DNA from: Diphasiastrum complanatum
Taxonomy: Eukaryota; Streptophyta; Lycopodiopsida; Lycopodiales; Lycopodiaceae
Assembly: GCA_029204225.1 (NCBI GenBank)
Contig: CM055100.1
Location: 58,900,975 to 58,964,974, forward strand
DNA: 64,000 bases
Reading direction: 5' to 3'
The stretch's first letter is position 1; each line of letters begins with the position of its first letter. The notes under the pieces were generated by a model. The model was not told the DNA's origin. It saw only the letters and a program-made list of their open reading frames with translations, and did no database searches. Of this stretch, positions 11,060-19,842 are shown in pieces. Both the position numbers and the translations under genes were made by a program.

Positions 11060-11215
11060 TTTTCTTGTGTCAAGTAGATCTTGAAGATAGAATAGTGCAA
11101 CCTACTTGGTTTATGGAGTCATGTGGAGCTGGATTTGCATCATTAATGTACTCACCTACTCGTGGATTTCCAAGGTTTGATGGTTTCTTGTGGCAAGATG
11201 GAGATGGAGGCTAAT
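11060..11215 (+). pseudogene. Plus-strand scrap matching the C/D element frame
   Basis: The translation (LEDRIVQPTWFMESCGAGF, then YSPTRGFPRFDGF) matches the part of the D frame just after its zinc knuckle (LEDALVLPTSHMESCGAKL, YSSTHGLPRLVGS). It is in the opposite orientation to C and D and is isolated from other element domains, with AT-rich non-coding sequence to its left. It may be a small fragment of a third family copy, or both may derive from a common source sequence. Confidence 0.6.
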
Positions 11216-11217
11216 TC

Positions 11218-11514
11218 ATGGAGTTTTATGGTGGAGACATATCAACAAAGGACAAAGTTGAAGGAGACAAGCAAGCAAATGGTCATCACTCACATTTATT
11301 GTTTCACGCACAAGTTTATTTTGATTCTGACCATTATAACCAGTACGAGGCTTACTTAGCTAATAAAATTGATCTTCTCAACAATTATTTTGATTTATTT
11401 CTTCCAAATTCACCTAGAAGCTTTAAATTAGGTCCCCAATTTTGTGCCAAGCTGAAAGGTAAAACATCAGAGATTACAGATGTAATAGTAGAAGCCGAAG
11501 GATCCTTTTCGTAG
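11218..11514 (+). CDS. Unrecognised 98-codon open stretch
   Basis: The frame is open for 98 codons after a stop that ends the C/D-like scrap. The distal part reads VYFDSDHYNQYEAYLANKI, then LLNNYFDLFLPNSPRS, and looks like soluble, mixed-charge protein sequence. The first 20 residues may still belong to the C/D-like scrap, since GKCKNGKGK-type linkers occur there. No family is recognised. It may be an exon of the downstream peptidase-like locus. Confidence 0.3.
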   Translation: MEFYGGDISTKDKVEGDKQANGHHSHLLFHAQVYFDSDHYNQYEAYLANKIDLLNNYFDLFLPNSPRSFKLGPQFCAKLKGKTSEITDVIVEAEGSFS

Positions 11515-11534
11515 AATAGTATTAGTTCCTATTC

Positions 11535-12540
11535 TCATGATGTAGTTTTTGTTGTTAGTCTATTTGTATGGGAGCGATGAAGGCAAAAGAAGCCGATTTT
11601 GATAAGGCTGTATATTTCATCGAATGCAGTCCAGTGGCAAAATTTTATTTGATTCCATATGAGAATAAATAAGGATTGCTCGTTTGTTTTTGTTGCTTTA
11701 ATTTGGATTGTTGCAATCGACATTGCTTTAATAAGTAAGAACTGTTTTAATTTTTATTTTGATTGTTGCAGTCGGCATTGGAGCCTGAACATTCTATCTG
11801 TAAGATAAATAAGAAGGGAGTATCAAATATTTAACATGTAAAAGTAAACTCGGCTGCTAATACACATAGAGAATTTGATTCTCTACTTCATGATGTCGTT
11901 CGAAAAATATCTACAATGGCAACTTTAATTGGAGAGATAACCATTAAATCTCTCAATGTATATTCAATTTATCTCTGATATGCATGTAATTTTTTAAGTT
12001 TAGATCTATCATCATAGCATAAATAATTTTTTTGTCATAATATTACTAATTTTTGTTCAATATATGCACTGTGTACAACAAATAGACGCTTTAAGTTGTG
12101 CGTGGTTCGTCCTGTACAATACAAAGCTCTTTTTTGAGTGGTATAATTTACAAGTGGATGTAGATATTGAAAAGGTAATATTTTGTTCATTTGTAATTCC
12201 TTTCATTCTGTACTATCATTGTTTGTAATTTGCTGATTCACGTGTTTTGTGATGACAGTTCACTCTTGAGTCGTATACTCTTGACGATGTATATAGATTT
12301 CAGCAAGAGTTGATCATAACCTATGTACAAAATGGTGTAAGCCTTGCACCTGAAATCGAGGGCCCTCAAAAGCAAGCTGCTCATGCCTTAACAGCCTTTT
12401 CGGTTGCTCAAGATGCAGATATTGTTATATATGATAAAAAAAAATAGAAGTCCTTCCCAATACAGAAGAAGGTGATATTGTAGCAGAGATGCCTCTTGTC
12501 TTAAAAGGCATAGAAGTCCTTCCCGAAACAGAGGAAGGCA
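11535..12540 (+). pseudogene. Candidate Ulp1/C48 cysteine peptidase, multi-exon
   Basis: Three blocks carry, in order, the signature of Ulp1-type (C48) peptidases. A short exon after acceptor ttgttgcag reads RHWSLNILS (11,774-11,799; catalytic His, followed by a gtaag donor). A second block reads REFDSLLHDVVRKI (Asp-Ser-Leu, near 11,877). A third reads VQQIDALSCAWFVLYN, with Gln at 12,079 and Cys at 12,097, the six-residue Gln-to-Cys spacing of the family. A donor (aag|gtaata, about 12,176) and an acceptor (gatgacag, about 12,260) join a last exon containing LESYTLDDVYRFQQEL. A run of nine A causes a frame break near 12,440, followed by a 66-bp tandem repeat (IEVLP-x-TEEG). Family members remove SUMO; similar domains also occur in some plant Mutator-like transposons. 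It is probably decayed. Confidence 0.5.
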
Positions 12541-12559
12541 AGATTATAGAATTTCCATC

Positions 12560-13067
12560 AGCAAAACCAGCCAAGAATGCTATTACAACTCCAACAATAA
12601 GATATTGCAAGACAATGTAGCTAGTTTGTCCATATCTTGACAATTTGCACACATCCACATGAAATAGCTCAAACATGAGTTAGAACAAGTAAAGTAAGCT
12701 TGAACAACACTTCATTGCTGCTCCTTTGACCTTACTTGAGTCTTCAAAAAGTTGCAAAAATAGATCCAAAACATCTTTGCCAAATAACCTTCCTTTGATA
12801 CTCTTGACTAGCTCCAAATTGCCACCTTTTCTTTTGTGTTGTTGAAGTCCTTTGAGACCAACCTCTTGATTTTCCTCTTGAGCATCAAAGTCATTGTAAA
12901 AACCTTGTTTTCCAGATCCATTACTTGCTTTTCCAGTATGAAAACCATGAGAACCAATATCCACTTGCATAGCATCATCTACACAAGAAGATTCTCCAAA
13001 ACATGTGAGTAAAGCAAAGTGAGTCGCTTCCACTTGCTTACCTTTCTCTTGATCATCAAAGATATCA
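12560..13067 (-). pseudogene. Element C, distal part of the pol-derived frame
   Basis: Open stretches at 13,033-12,680 and 12,676-12,545 match the D frame: KDVLDLFLQLFEDSSKVKGAA against GILDLFLQVLEGSSKVFGAA, and MFELFHVDVCKLSRYGQTS against LMYEHCYVNVLKLSNFNKTS. Spacing is kept. The match ends abruptly around 12,560 next to plus-strand peptidase-like sequence, which is the left border of C. Confidence 0.75.
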
Positions 13068-13072
13068 AAGAT
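13068..13072. repeat. Target site duplication AAGAT, left of D
   Basis: The 5 bp aagat directly before the left LTR is repeated at 18,620-18,624 directly after the right LTR. This is the expected product of copia integration. Confidence 0.95.
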
Positions 13073-13719
13073 TGTGAAAAATACAGATCCTAAGTGGATC
13101 TAAACTCCAAGATCATTGGCTTGAATGCTTGCACTCCAAACTACATAAGCTAGGAATTGGCAACACATTCTATGCTACCTAGAATGCAAAGAACTTGATC
13201 AAAAAGCATTTATCACAAATGGAAACTTCCATAAACATCAAGTGAGGCCCAAAATAGCATTATACAGTCCATAATACATCAGCCTACCACTTTTGGAAAG
13301 CACCTAAGATCATACACACAAAGCTTGAACTCAATCACTACACAATGCCAACAATGGAAGGAGAACCCAATAGAAAAATCTCTCATTAAGCAAATGAATA
13401 CAATGGATCTGCTCCAACCTGTTTCTCCACGGCCTACCTGCTATATATAGCTGAGAGAGATGACTCTCTCTCCTCTCTCTAGACCCTCCTTACCTAAAAT
13501 ATGCCCTATATAGGTAAAATTGGCATATATGTCCAAAATACATGAAAATGGACTCATTTCGAAGGTCTTGAAGTTTGACACTTCTTCATACTGAAAAAAT
13601 ACACTTACTAAAAATATCTAGACCTGTTTCACACGTGTGAAAAGTCAGATCCTAAACTATGTGCCATTTTTAGCAATTTTGGCCTAAAACTAGACAAGGA
13701 AATGTTGACAATTTTCACA
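13073..13719 (-). repeat. Element D 3' LTR
   Basis: 647 bp, TGTGAAAAATACAG to AATTTTCACA, nearly identical to 17,973-18,619. It contains a TATATATA core at 13,442-13,449 and the palindrome ttcacacgtgtgaa at 13,628-13,641. The cactctctcc-type CT-rich run follows the TATA region. Confidence 0.95.
13442..13449 (-). promoter_or_regulatory. Putative TATA box in element D LTR
   Basis: On the minus strand the text reads gctatatatagcagg. The same core occurs in the other LTR at 18,342-18,349, where it would drive the element's RNA. Confidence 0.6.
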
Positions 13720-13729
13720 CTCCCTCTTC
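13720..13729 (-). other. Element D polypurine tract
   Basis: On the minus strand gaagagggag lies directly before the LTR start TGTGAAAA, the normal place for the plus-strand DNA primer. It is only a few bases past the stop of the second frame. Confidence 0.85.
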
Positions 13730-13732
13730 AAC

Positions 13733-16207
13733 TTAACTTGCTAGTTTTACAACACTACTTTGTTCCAACTTAAGAATGATCTCCATCATCAGAATAGATC
13801 TCTTCTCAAGGATCCTAATATGTACAAAATAGGACACAACATAATTGATATAGATAATAGTGTCCATATAGGATGCTTCACTATTTCTTACATCAATTTT
13901 ACATAGAATCATAAAAATGGTACATGTAAAAGAACATAGAATCTCAATTAATGAATTCCTCCATGTATCCATCTCTGGTTTCTCTGTAAAATAGCAGCAA
14001 ACAAGTTGTAAATGAAAGTGATCAACAAGTGTTTGCATGCCTCCTCCACATTTCACTATACATATAGTGAATGCAACATGTATCTCCATGAATGAACTTC
14101 CATCACCACCTTGCCTTTGTAGATCTTCAATCCATGAAAGCCTTTGAGTGAATGAATGCCAAAAAGATGTGTTCCCTACTCCATTTGAATGACCAAAACC
14201 TGAACTTGAAATACTTGAAGTACCTCCACAAGATTTGCACACAACGCTTGATCCTACAATGTCAACAAGTTGCCAATTTGCCAACACTAGAATACTAGAT
14301 CTTGAACTTTGTTCAAAAGAAAACATATTGACCACTTCAATACCTTTCAAGATCTGAATGAATTCATGTACTTGATCATACAAACCAGCAATGATAACTA
14401 TTCCATCTCCAAGATCCAAAGGATGCAAAACTATGGAACTAGTTTTATTGAAATTTGACAATTTCAACACATTGACATAACAATGTTCATACATGAGATT
14501 AGGCAAGTGAGGTAGAGTAAGAAGACACTTCCTTGCAGCTCCAAAGACCTTACTTGAACCTTCAAGAACCTGTAAAAACAGATCCAAAATGCCTTGACCA
14601 TTTGTCTCTTCTTTGATGCTTTTCACTAGCTTCGAATTGCCACTTGTCTCTTGGTGTTGATGAAGCAATCCAAGATCAACCTCTTGATCTTCCAATAAGA
14701 CATCAAAGATCTTGCATATGTGAACATCTTCAGATCTGAAACTCTGAAGATACTCCCTCTCAAACACATGATTAAGATCCCACAAGATCTCATCAATGCT
14801 CAAATTTGACCCTTCACTATAGTTAGTGAAAACAATGCCACCATCATAAACCAAAAGATAGATTCCAACATTTCCATTTAACATGAAGTAGAGTAGGTGA
14901 AGATGAGTATCAAACCTAATCAAAACAGCCCTCTTGAGTTCATAACAAACCTCAATAAGCTCACCAATGATATCTCCCTTGCCTTGAAGAAGTTGCCACT
15001 TGAGTTGCTCCATGTAGTCTTCTTCAACCAACCTTTTGCCATCTTGACCATGAATGAACAATCCACCACAATCATAGAATGCTTTGAGTTGATGAAGAGA
15101 TGTTAGATCCATGCTTTGGATCTTCCCAAGAACCACTCTTCCATTGCCCTTTCCTTCACAAGACTCCCTCTTAATGCTAGCACCACAAAAGTTAGAAACC
15201 TCCCTCTTGATAGTTGCACCATAAGAAGTAGAAGACTCTTGAATATTAGAAGCCAAGAAAAGAATCCTTAGTACCTTCAACATAAGAGTGATTGAAGTAC
15301 TCTCTCTTTTCAAACATGAACTTCTACTCAATGATTTAGGTAATGAGTCATATGATAATGATTCTTCCTCACTATCGTTCATAAAAACATCATTCAAAGT
15401 ACATCCTACTTTGAACACTTCACATACTTCTCTTCCTTTTGACTTGTGATCTCCCTCACCAAGTCTCTTTTTATGAAGAAATGTGACACCACTTGTTGCA
15501 CAAATGACTTTATCACAAAAAGATGTAAAAGAACCATTTCCTTCAAGCATGCTCAAAGCACCATCATCTTTTCCCACATGATTACATACATCAATATGAA
15601 AAGAATTAGAAGAACAACCATCTTCTTGCAAAGAATGACACTTAGCATCTCCATCTTTTTCCATATGAACAAACAAGTCATTAGCAACAATCACTTCCAA
15701 AGAAGAATCTTCATCAACTCCATTGATGAAGTTAGCTCCTTCCTTACCTTTTCCATTTTTGCACTTGCCATCTAGCACCATTGAAGAACCAACAAGCCTT
15801 GGAAGTCCATGAGTAGAAGAGTACAAACATGATGCTAATTTAGCTCCACATGACTCCATATGACTAGTAGGTAACACTAGTGCATCTTCAAGATCCAATG
15901 GATCCAAAAAATTGACCATAGATTCACCAAAGCTTGCCAAGTTAGCACAACAATTATCATCTCCAAGAAGTACATTATATCTCAACCTAGATCTAGCATT
16001 TTGTTTCTTATGGCATTCATTTGCAAAATGTCCTTTTATCCCACAATAAAAGCACTTGAACTTTGACTTATTGTTCTTAGTAGAAGAGGAAGAGGAAGAG
16101 TGATCATCATGATCAAAGTTACCACCTTTGGACCATTTCCCTTTGCCTTTACCTTTGCCCTTGAATTTGCCTTTTGTGAAGAAAGCCTCTTCACCTCCAC
16201 CTTGCAA
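13733..16207 (-). CDS. Element D second frame: zinc knuckle plus enzyme-dead pol-derived protein
   Basis: About 824 codons are open, starting from a non-ATG context, in the -1 frame relative to Gag and overlapping it by 172 nt. Residues 1-35 are a Lys/Gly-rich linker and about 52-65 a perfect CCHC knuckle (CFYCGIKGHFANEC). No DSG protease motif and no integrase HHCC or DDE motif is seen. Around residues 345-500 there is RT-like order: RVVLGKIQSMDL, EEDYMEQL, VCYELKRA, RFDTHLHLLYF, then IYLLVYDGGIVF where copia RT has LLLYVDD, then SIDEILWDLNHVFE. The remainder has only faint RNase H resemblance. The frame stops just before the polypurine tract. The frame shift relative to Gag could be a mutation; no canonical slippery heptamer is visible. 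Confidence 0.8.
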   Translation of the reverse strand: MQGGGEEAFFTKGKFKGKGKGKGKWSKGGNFDHDDHSSSSSSTKNNKSKFKCFYCGIKGHFANECHKKQNARSRLRYNVLLGDDNCCANLASFGESMVNFLDPLDLEDALVLPTSHMESCGAKLASCLYSSTHGLPRLVGSSMVLDGKCKNGKGKEGANFINGVDEDSSLEVIVANDLFVHMEKDGDAKCHSLQEDGCSSNSFHIDVCNHVGKDDGALSMLEGNGSFTSFCDKVICATSGVTFLHKKRLGEGDHKSKGREVCEVFKVGCTLNDVFMNDSEEESLSYDSLPKSLSRSSCLKRESTSITLMLKVLRILFLASNIQESSTSYGATIKREVSNFCGASIKRESCEGKGNGRVVLGKIQSMDLTSLHQLKAFYDCGGLFIHGQDGKRLVEEDYMEQLKWQLLQGKGDIIGELIEVCYELKRAVLIRFDTHLHLLYFMLNGNVGIYLLVYDGGIVFTNYSEGSNLSIDEILWDLNHVFEREYLQSFRSEDVHICKIFDVLLEDQEVDLGLLHQHQETSGNSKLVKSIKEETNGQGILDLFLQVLEGSSKVFGAARKCLLTLPHLPNLMYEHCYVNVLKLSNFNKTSSIVLHPLDLGDGIVIIAGLYDQVHEFIQILKGIEVVNMFSFEQSSRSSILVLANWQLVDIVGSSVVCKSCGGTSSISSSGFGHSNGVGNTSFWHSFTQRLSWIEDLQRQGGDGSSFMEIHVAFTICIVKCGGGMQTLVDHFHLQLVCCYFTEKPEMDTWRNSLIEILCSFTCTIFMILCKIDVRNSEASYMDTIIYINYVVSYFVHIRILEKRSILMMEIILKLEQSSVVKLAS

Positions 16208-16800
16208 GGATGCACCATCAAGCTTTGATTGCGACTATGTTCTTCAGCCAATAAGATTTCTTGCAAGTCAACCACACTTGGCAAGACTCTTTGAATGGCA
16301 AAACTTTGCACAAGGTTAGCATGTTCATTTAGCAAACCATTCAACATAACTTGGACTATTTCACCATCTTTTATGTTCTCATCAATGCATGCTAAATCAT
16401 CACTTAGGGACTTAACTCTCAAGATAAATGCATGAGCACTTTCACCCTCTCTTTGCCTACTAGAAAATATTTGTCTCCTTAGGGTCAATACCCTAGATGT
16501 GGACTTTGATTCAAAGAGCTTCTTTAAGGCATTCCATGCCTCACTTGCACTTTGACACTTTCCAACTTCCTTGAGAAGTTCATTTGTAACATTCATTTTA
16601 ATGATATGAAGAGCCCTTTTGGCCTTCTTATCAAACCTTTGTTGCTCTTGAAGTGTGAGAGGTCTCTCTTCAATTTCTGCAACTATGTCCATGAGTTCAT
16701 TCAACTCAAGTAAGGACTCCATCCTCACTTTCCAAGTAGAGTAGTTTGATGAACTCAACCTTTCACTAGACTCTAGCATGATCCCACCATTGGAAGCCAT
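16036..16800 (-). CDS. Element D Gag, UBN2-type
   Basis: A 254-codon frame starts at an ATG reading MASNGGIMLESSERL. The capsid part shows NYSTWKVRMESLL, ALHIIKMNVTNELLKEVGKC, AWNALKKLFESKSTSRV and LRRQIFSSRQREGESAH, the standard copia UBN2 arrangement. Family agreement continues to AEEHSRNQS (about residue 192), after which the natural continuation into the Lys/Gly linker and zinc knuckle lies in the -1 frame. The last 60 residues of this frame are therefore probably not native Gag. Gag would package the element RNA. High integrity fits the young LTR age. Confidence 0.88.
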   Translation of the reverse strand: MASNGGIMLESSERLSSSNYSTWKVRMESLLELNELMDIVAEIEERPLTLQEQQRFDKKAKRALHIIKMNVTNELLKEVGKCQSASEAWNALKKLFESKSTSRVLTLRRQIFSSRQREGESAHAFILRVKSLSDDLACIDENIKDGEIVQVMLNGLLNEHANLVQSFAIQRVLPSVVDLQEILLAEEHSRNQSLMVHPCKVEVKRLSSQKANSRAKVKAKGNGPKVVTLIMMITLPLPLLLRTISQSSSAFIVG

Positions 16801-17960
16801 GATTCTAATGTTTCTTCAACTTTTAGGTTCTGTCCTAAAGCACTTAGCACTCACTTTTCTCTCAACAAATGATAGATAAAGAGATCTATGAAGATTTAGG
16901 ACCCTAAAACACTTCTATCTTGAACCTAGATGGTTTCCAAGCATAGAAAGGAAGATTGAAACACATGCAACACTTTGCACACACTAAGAATGGATTACAA
17001 AATCAAACCAACCTGAACACACTCTTGCTTAAGCTCTCAAACTTTCCAGCAAGTGACCAAATCAAGTTATGGTGTGAAGAGTTACTTGCATTCTTAGAAA
17101 ATACCCAAAACTAGGATGCCAAGATTACCTAGTAATGAACAAACTTGATCAACATATGATCAACACACTAAGATATTGATTCAACCTGTAAAACCACATG
17201 TAAACCACACTTCTAAAAGTTTATAAACTCCAGCAAGTGATAAATACAAGATTTAGAGGTGAATGAATGAGCACACTTAGTGAATCACAAGACTAGCTTC
17301 ACTATCTTGTCAAATCTTGGTGTTTAGATGTAGATCTAAGATCACTTCACATGAGAATGTTCCTCAACCTGTTAAGAACCTGAAAACACACTTGCATAAT
17401 GGTTAACACCTTCCAGCAAATGCTCCAATCAAATTACATAAGGAGAGTTACTTACATGCTCAACAAAGTACACCAAAATTTATGCCAAAATTGATGACAA
17501 TCTTTACAATATGCTCTTCACAATGGAGCTTACAATATGTTCACCCAAAAAAGGGGATCTTTCATCCAAATGGGAGCTTTGCTCAGCCTTTAGGAGAATT
17601 ACAACTCACTCAAAAGAGCATTTGTCATCCACTTAAGGAGAAGTTTCATCCACTTAAGGAGAGTGTTCATCCAAGAATGGAGATTGTCAACAATAGGATT
17701 GAAAAGAACATTGTTAGTATTGAATATGCACAAGCCTCACAATCACAAATGATTAGGTGTTATGATCTGATCCAAAATAGTTTCTTTTCAGCCTCTGATC
17801 TTCAATAGACCTGAAATATGCTTTTGATCCACAAGTTCAACTCACAAAACAAAGGTTAGTAAGATTTGATCAACAAAGCAATGCAAAATCATGCTAGAAC
17901 TTGATCAAACATCCAAATATCACCAAAAATGGAATACTTACTGTAAATAGAAGCCAACCA
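16801..17960 (-). other. Element D 5' leader, non-coding
   Basis: About 1.16 kb lies between the primer site and the Gag start. It has no minus-strand coding motif. Around 17,615-17,680 a word like catccacttaaggaga repeats two to three times at about 21-bp spacing. The phrases agcaagtg...ccaatca and caacctg...aacac also recur about every 180-350 bp, suggesting diverged tandem units. Packaging or dimerisation signals would be expected here. Confidence 0.7.
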
Positions 17961-17972
17961 GCTCTGATACCA
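17961..17972 (-). promoter_or_regulatory. Element D primer binding site, initiator Met
   Basis: On the minus strand the LTR is followed at once by TGGTATCAGAGC, complementary to the 3' end of plant initiator tRNA-Met. It fixes the LTR edge at 17,973. Confidence 0.95.
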
Positions 17973-18619
17973 TGTGAAAAATACAGATCCTAAGTGGATC
18001 TAAACTCCAAGATCATTGGCTTGAATGCTTGCACTCCAAACTACATAAGCTAGGAATTGGCAACACATTCTATGCTACCTAGAATGCAAAGAACTTGATC
18101 AAAAAGCATTTATCACAAATGGAAACTTCCATAAACATCAAGTGCGGCCCAAAATAGCATTATAAAGTCCATAATACATCAGCCTACCACTTTTGGAAAG
18201 CACCTAAGATCATACACACAAAGCTTGAACTCAATCACTACACAATGCCAACAATGGAAGGAGAACCCAATAGAAAAATCTCTCATTAAGCAAATGAATA
18301 CAATGGATCTGCTCCAACCTGTGTCTCCACGGCCTACCTGCTATATATAGCTGAGAGAGATGACTCTCTCTCCTCTCTCTAGACCCTCCTTACCTAAAAT
18401 ATGCCCTATATAGGTAAAATTGGCATATATGTCCAAAATACATGAAAATGGACTCATTTCGAAGGTCTTGAAGTTTGACACTTCTTCATACTGAAAAAAT
18501 ACACTTACTAAAAATATCTAGACCTGTTTCACACGTGTGAAAAGTCAGATCCTAAACTATGTGCCATTTTTAGCAATTTTGGCCTAAAACTAGACAAGGA
18601 AATGTTGACAATTTTCACA
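17973..18619 (-). repeat. Element D 5' LTR
   Basis: 647 bp, TGTGAAAAATACAG to AATTTTCACA, almost identical to the left LTR. TATA core at 18,342-18,349; palindrome ttcacacgtgtgaa at 18,528-18,541. Transcription runs leftwards from here. Confidence 0.95.
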
Positions 18620-18624
18620 AAGAT
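18620..18624. repeat. Target site duplication AAGAT, right of D
   Basis: Second copy of aagat, matching 13,068-13,072. Confidence 0.95.
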
Positions 18625-19842
18625 ATGAATATCTTCAGACCTAAACCTCTGGAAATACTTCCTCTCAAACATATGATCTAGATCCAACAAGATTTCATCA
18701 ATGCTTGATCTCGAATTTTCACAAAGGTTAGTGAAAACAATGTCACCAATGTCACCATCATAAATCAAAAGATAAATTCCAAACTTTTCATCCTACATGA
18801 AGTAGATTAGATGAAGATGAGTATCAAACCTAATAAATCCAGCCTTCTTGAGTCCATAACAAACCTCAATAAGCTCACCAATGAGATGTCCCTTGCCTTG
18901 AAAAAATTGCCTCTCGATTTGCTCCATGTAGTCTTCTCCAGCCAACCTTTTGCCATCTTGATCATGAGTGATCAATTCATAATCATAGAATCCTTTGAGT
19001 TTATGAAGAGATGTGAGATCCATGCCTTGGATCTTCCCAAGAACCAATCTTCCATTGCTCTTTCCTTCATGACTCCCTCTCGATGATTGCATCATAAGAA
19101 GTAGAAACCTCAAAGACATTAGAAGCCATGAAAAAAAACATTAGTACCTTCAACATAAGGATGATTGAAGTACTCTCTTTTTTCAAACAAGAATTTCTAC
19201 TCAATGTTTTAGGTAATGACTCATTTTATAATGATTCTTCCTCACTATCATTCACAATGACATCATTCAAGATACATCCTACTTTGAACTCTTCACATAC
19301 TTCTCTTCTTCTTGACTTGTGACTATCTCCCTCACCAAGTCTCTTGATAGAACCATTTGATCTACTCTCTTTATGAAGACATGTGACTCCACTTGTTGCA
19401 AAAATGACTTTCTTGGACTCATCACAAAAGAATGTAGAAGAACCATCTCCTTCATGCATGCACCTAGCAACATCTTTTTCCACATGATCAAAGAAATCAT
19501 TAACAACAATCTTTTCCAAGGAAGAACCTTCACATCCATTGATGAAGTTAGCTCTTTCCTTACCTTTTGCATGCTTGCACTTGCCATGAAGAACCTTTGA
19601 AACACCATCATTATCCTCAAGACTAGCCAAGTTAGCACAAAGACGAACATCTCCAACAAGCATATTAGATCTTGACCTAGATCTAGCATAAGGAAGCTTT
19701 TTAGACTTTGCATAAGATCCACCAATCTTATTGATGCTAAAAGGTAACTGGAAAGCTGAGACCAATCTCCTTTTCCATTCCATCCTTTTTGTTAGCCATA
19801 ACAAATGCATCAAGCTTGAAAAGTCTACCTTGTCTATTGCCC
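18625..19842 (-). pseudogene. Element C, proximal part of the pol-derived frame
   Basis: Broken frames match the D second frame in order: KLPYARSRSRSNMLVGD, CANLASLED, HGKCKHAKGKERANFING, VGCILNDVIVNDSEEES, GKIQGMDLTSLHKLKGF, EDYMEQIERQFFQGKG, VCYGLKKAGFIRFDTHLHLIY and GIYLLIYDGDIGDIVF. The YGLKKAG run is closer to authentic copia RT (YGLKQA) than D is, which supports an RT origin. The YVDD site again reads YDG, so loss of the catalytic Asp pair predates both copies. The LPYARSRSRS run is the end of the pre-integrase domain, so the integrase core was lost right after it. Confidence 0.75.

Larger units (their letters stand above)
13073..18619 (-). mobile_element. Young non-autonomous copia-like element D
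   Basis: A complete 5,547-bp element in minus orientation: 647-bp LTRs, perfect 5-bp target duplication, initiator-Met primer site, Gag frame, a second long frame, and a polypurine tract. By eye the LTRs differ at three positions (13,244, 13,267 and 13,425 regions), so insertion is recent. There is a Gag and CCHC knuckle but no protease, integrase or RNase H motif, and the RT-like part lacks the YVDD signature. D must rely on another element's enzymes. It sits inside C, an older copy of the same family. Confidence 0.95.

Noticed and set aside
14897-15775. Plus-strand open stretches inside element D
   Set aside because: They are antisense shadows of the well-supported minus-strand frame and contain no motif.
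17482-17808. 108-codon plus-strand frame with repeated HP residues in the D leader
   Set aside because: It is antisense to the element, sits in the leader and arises from a short tandem repeat.
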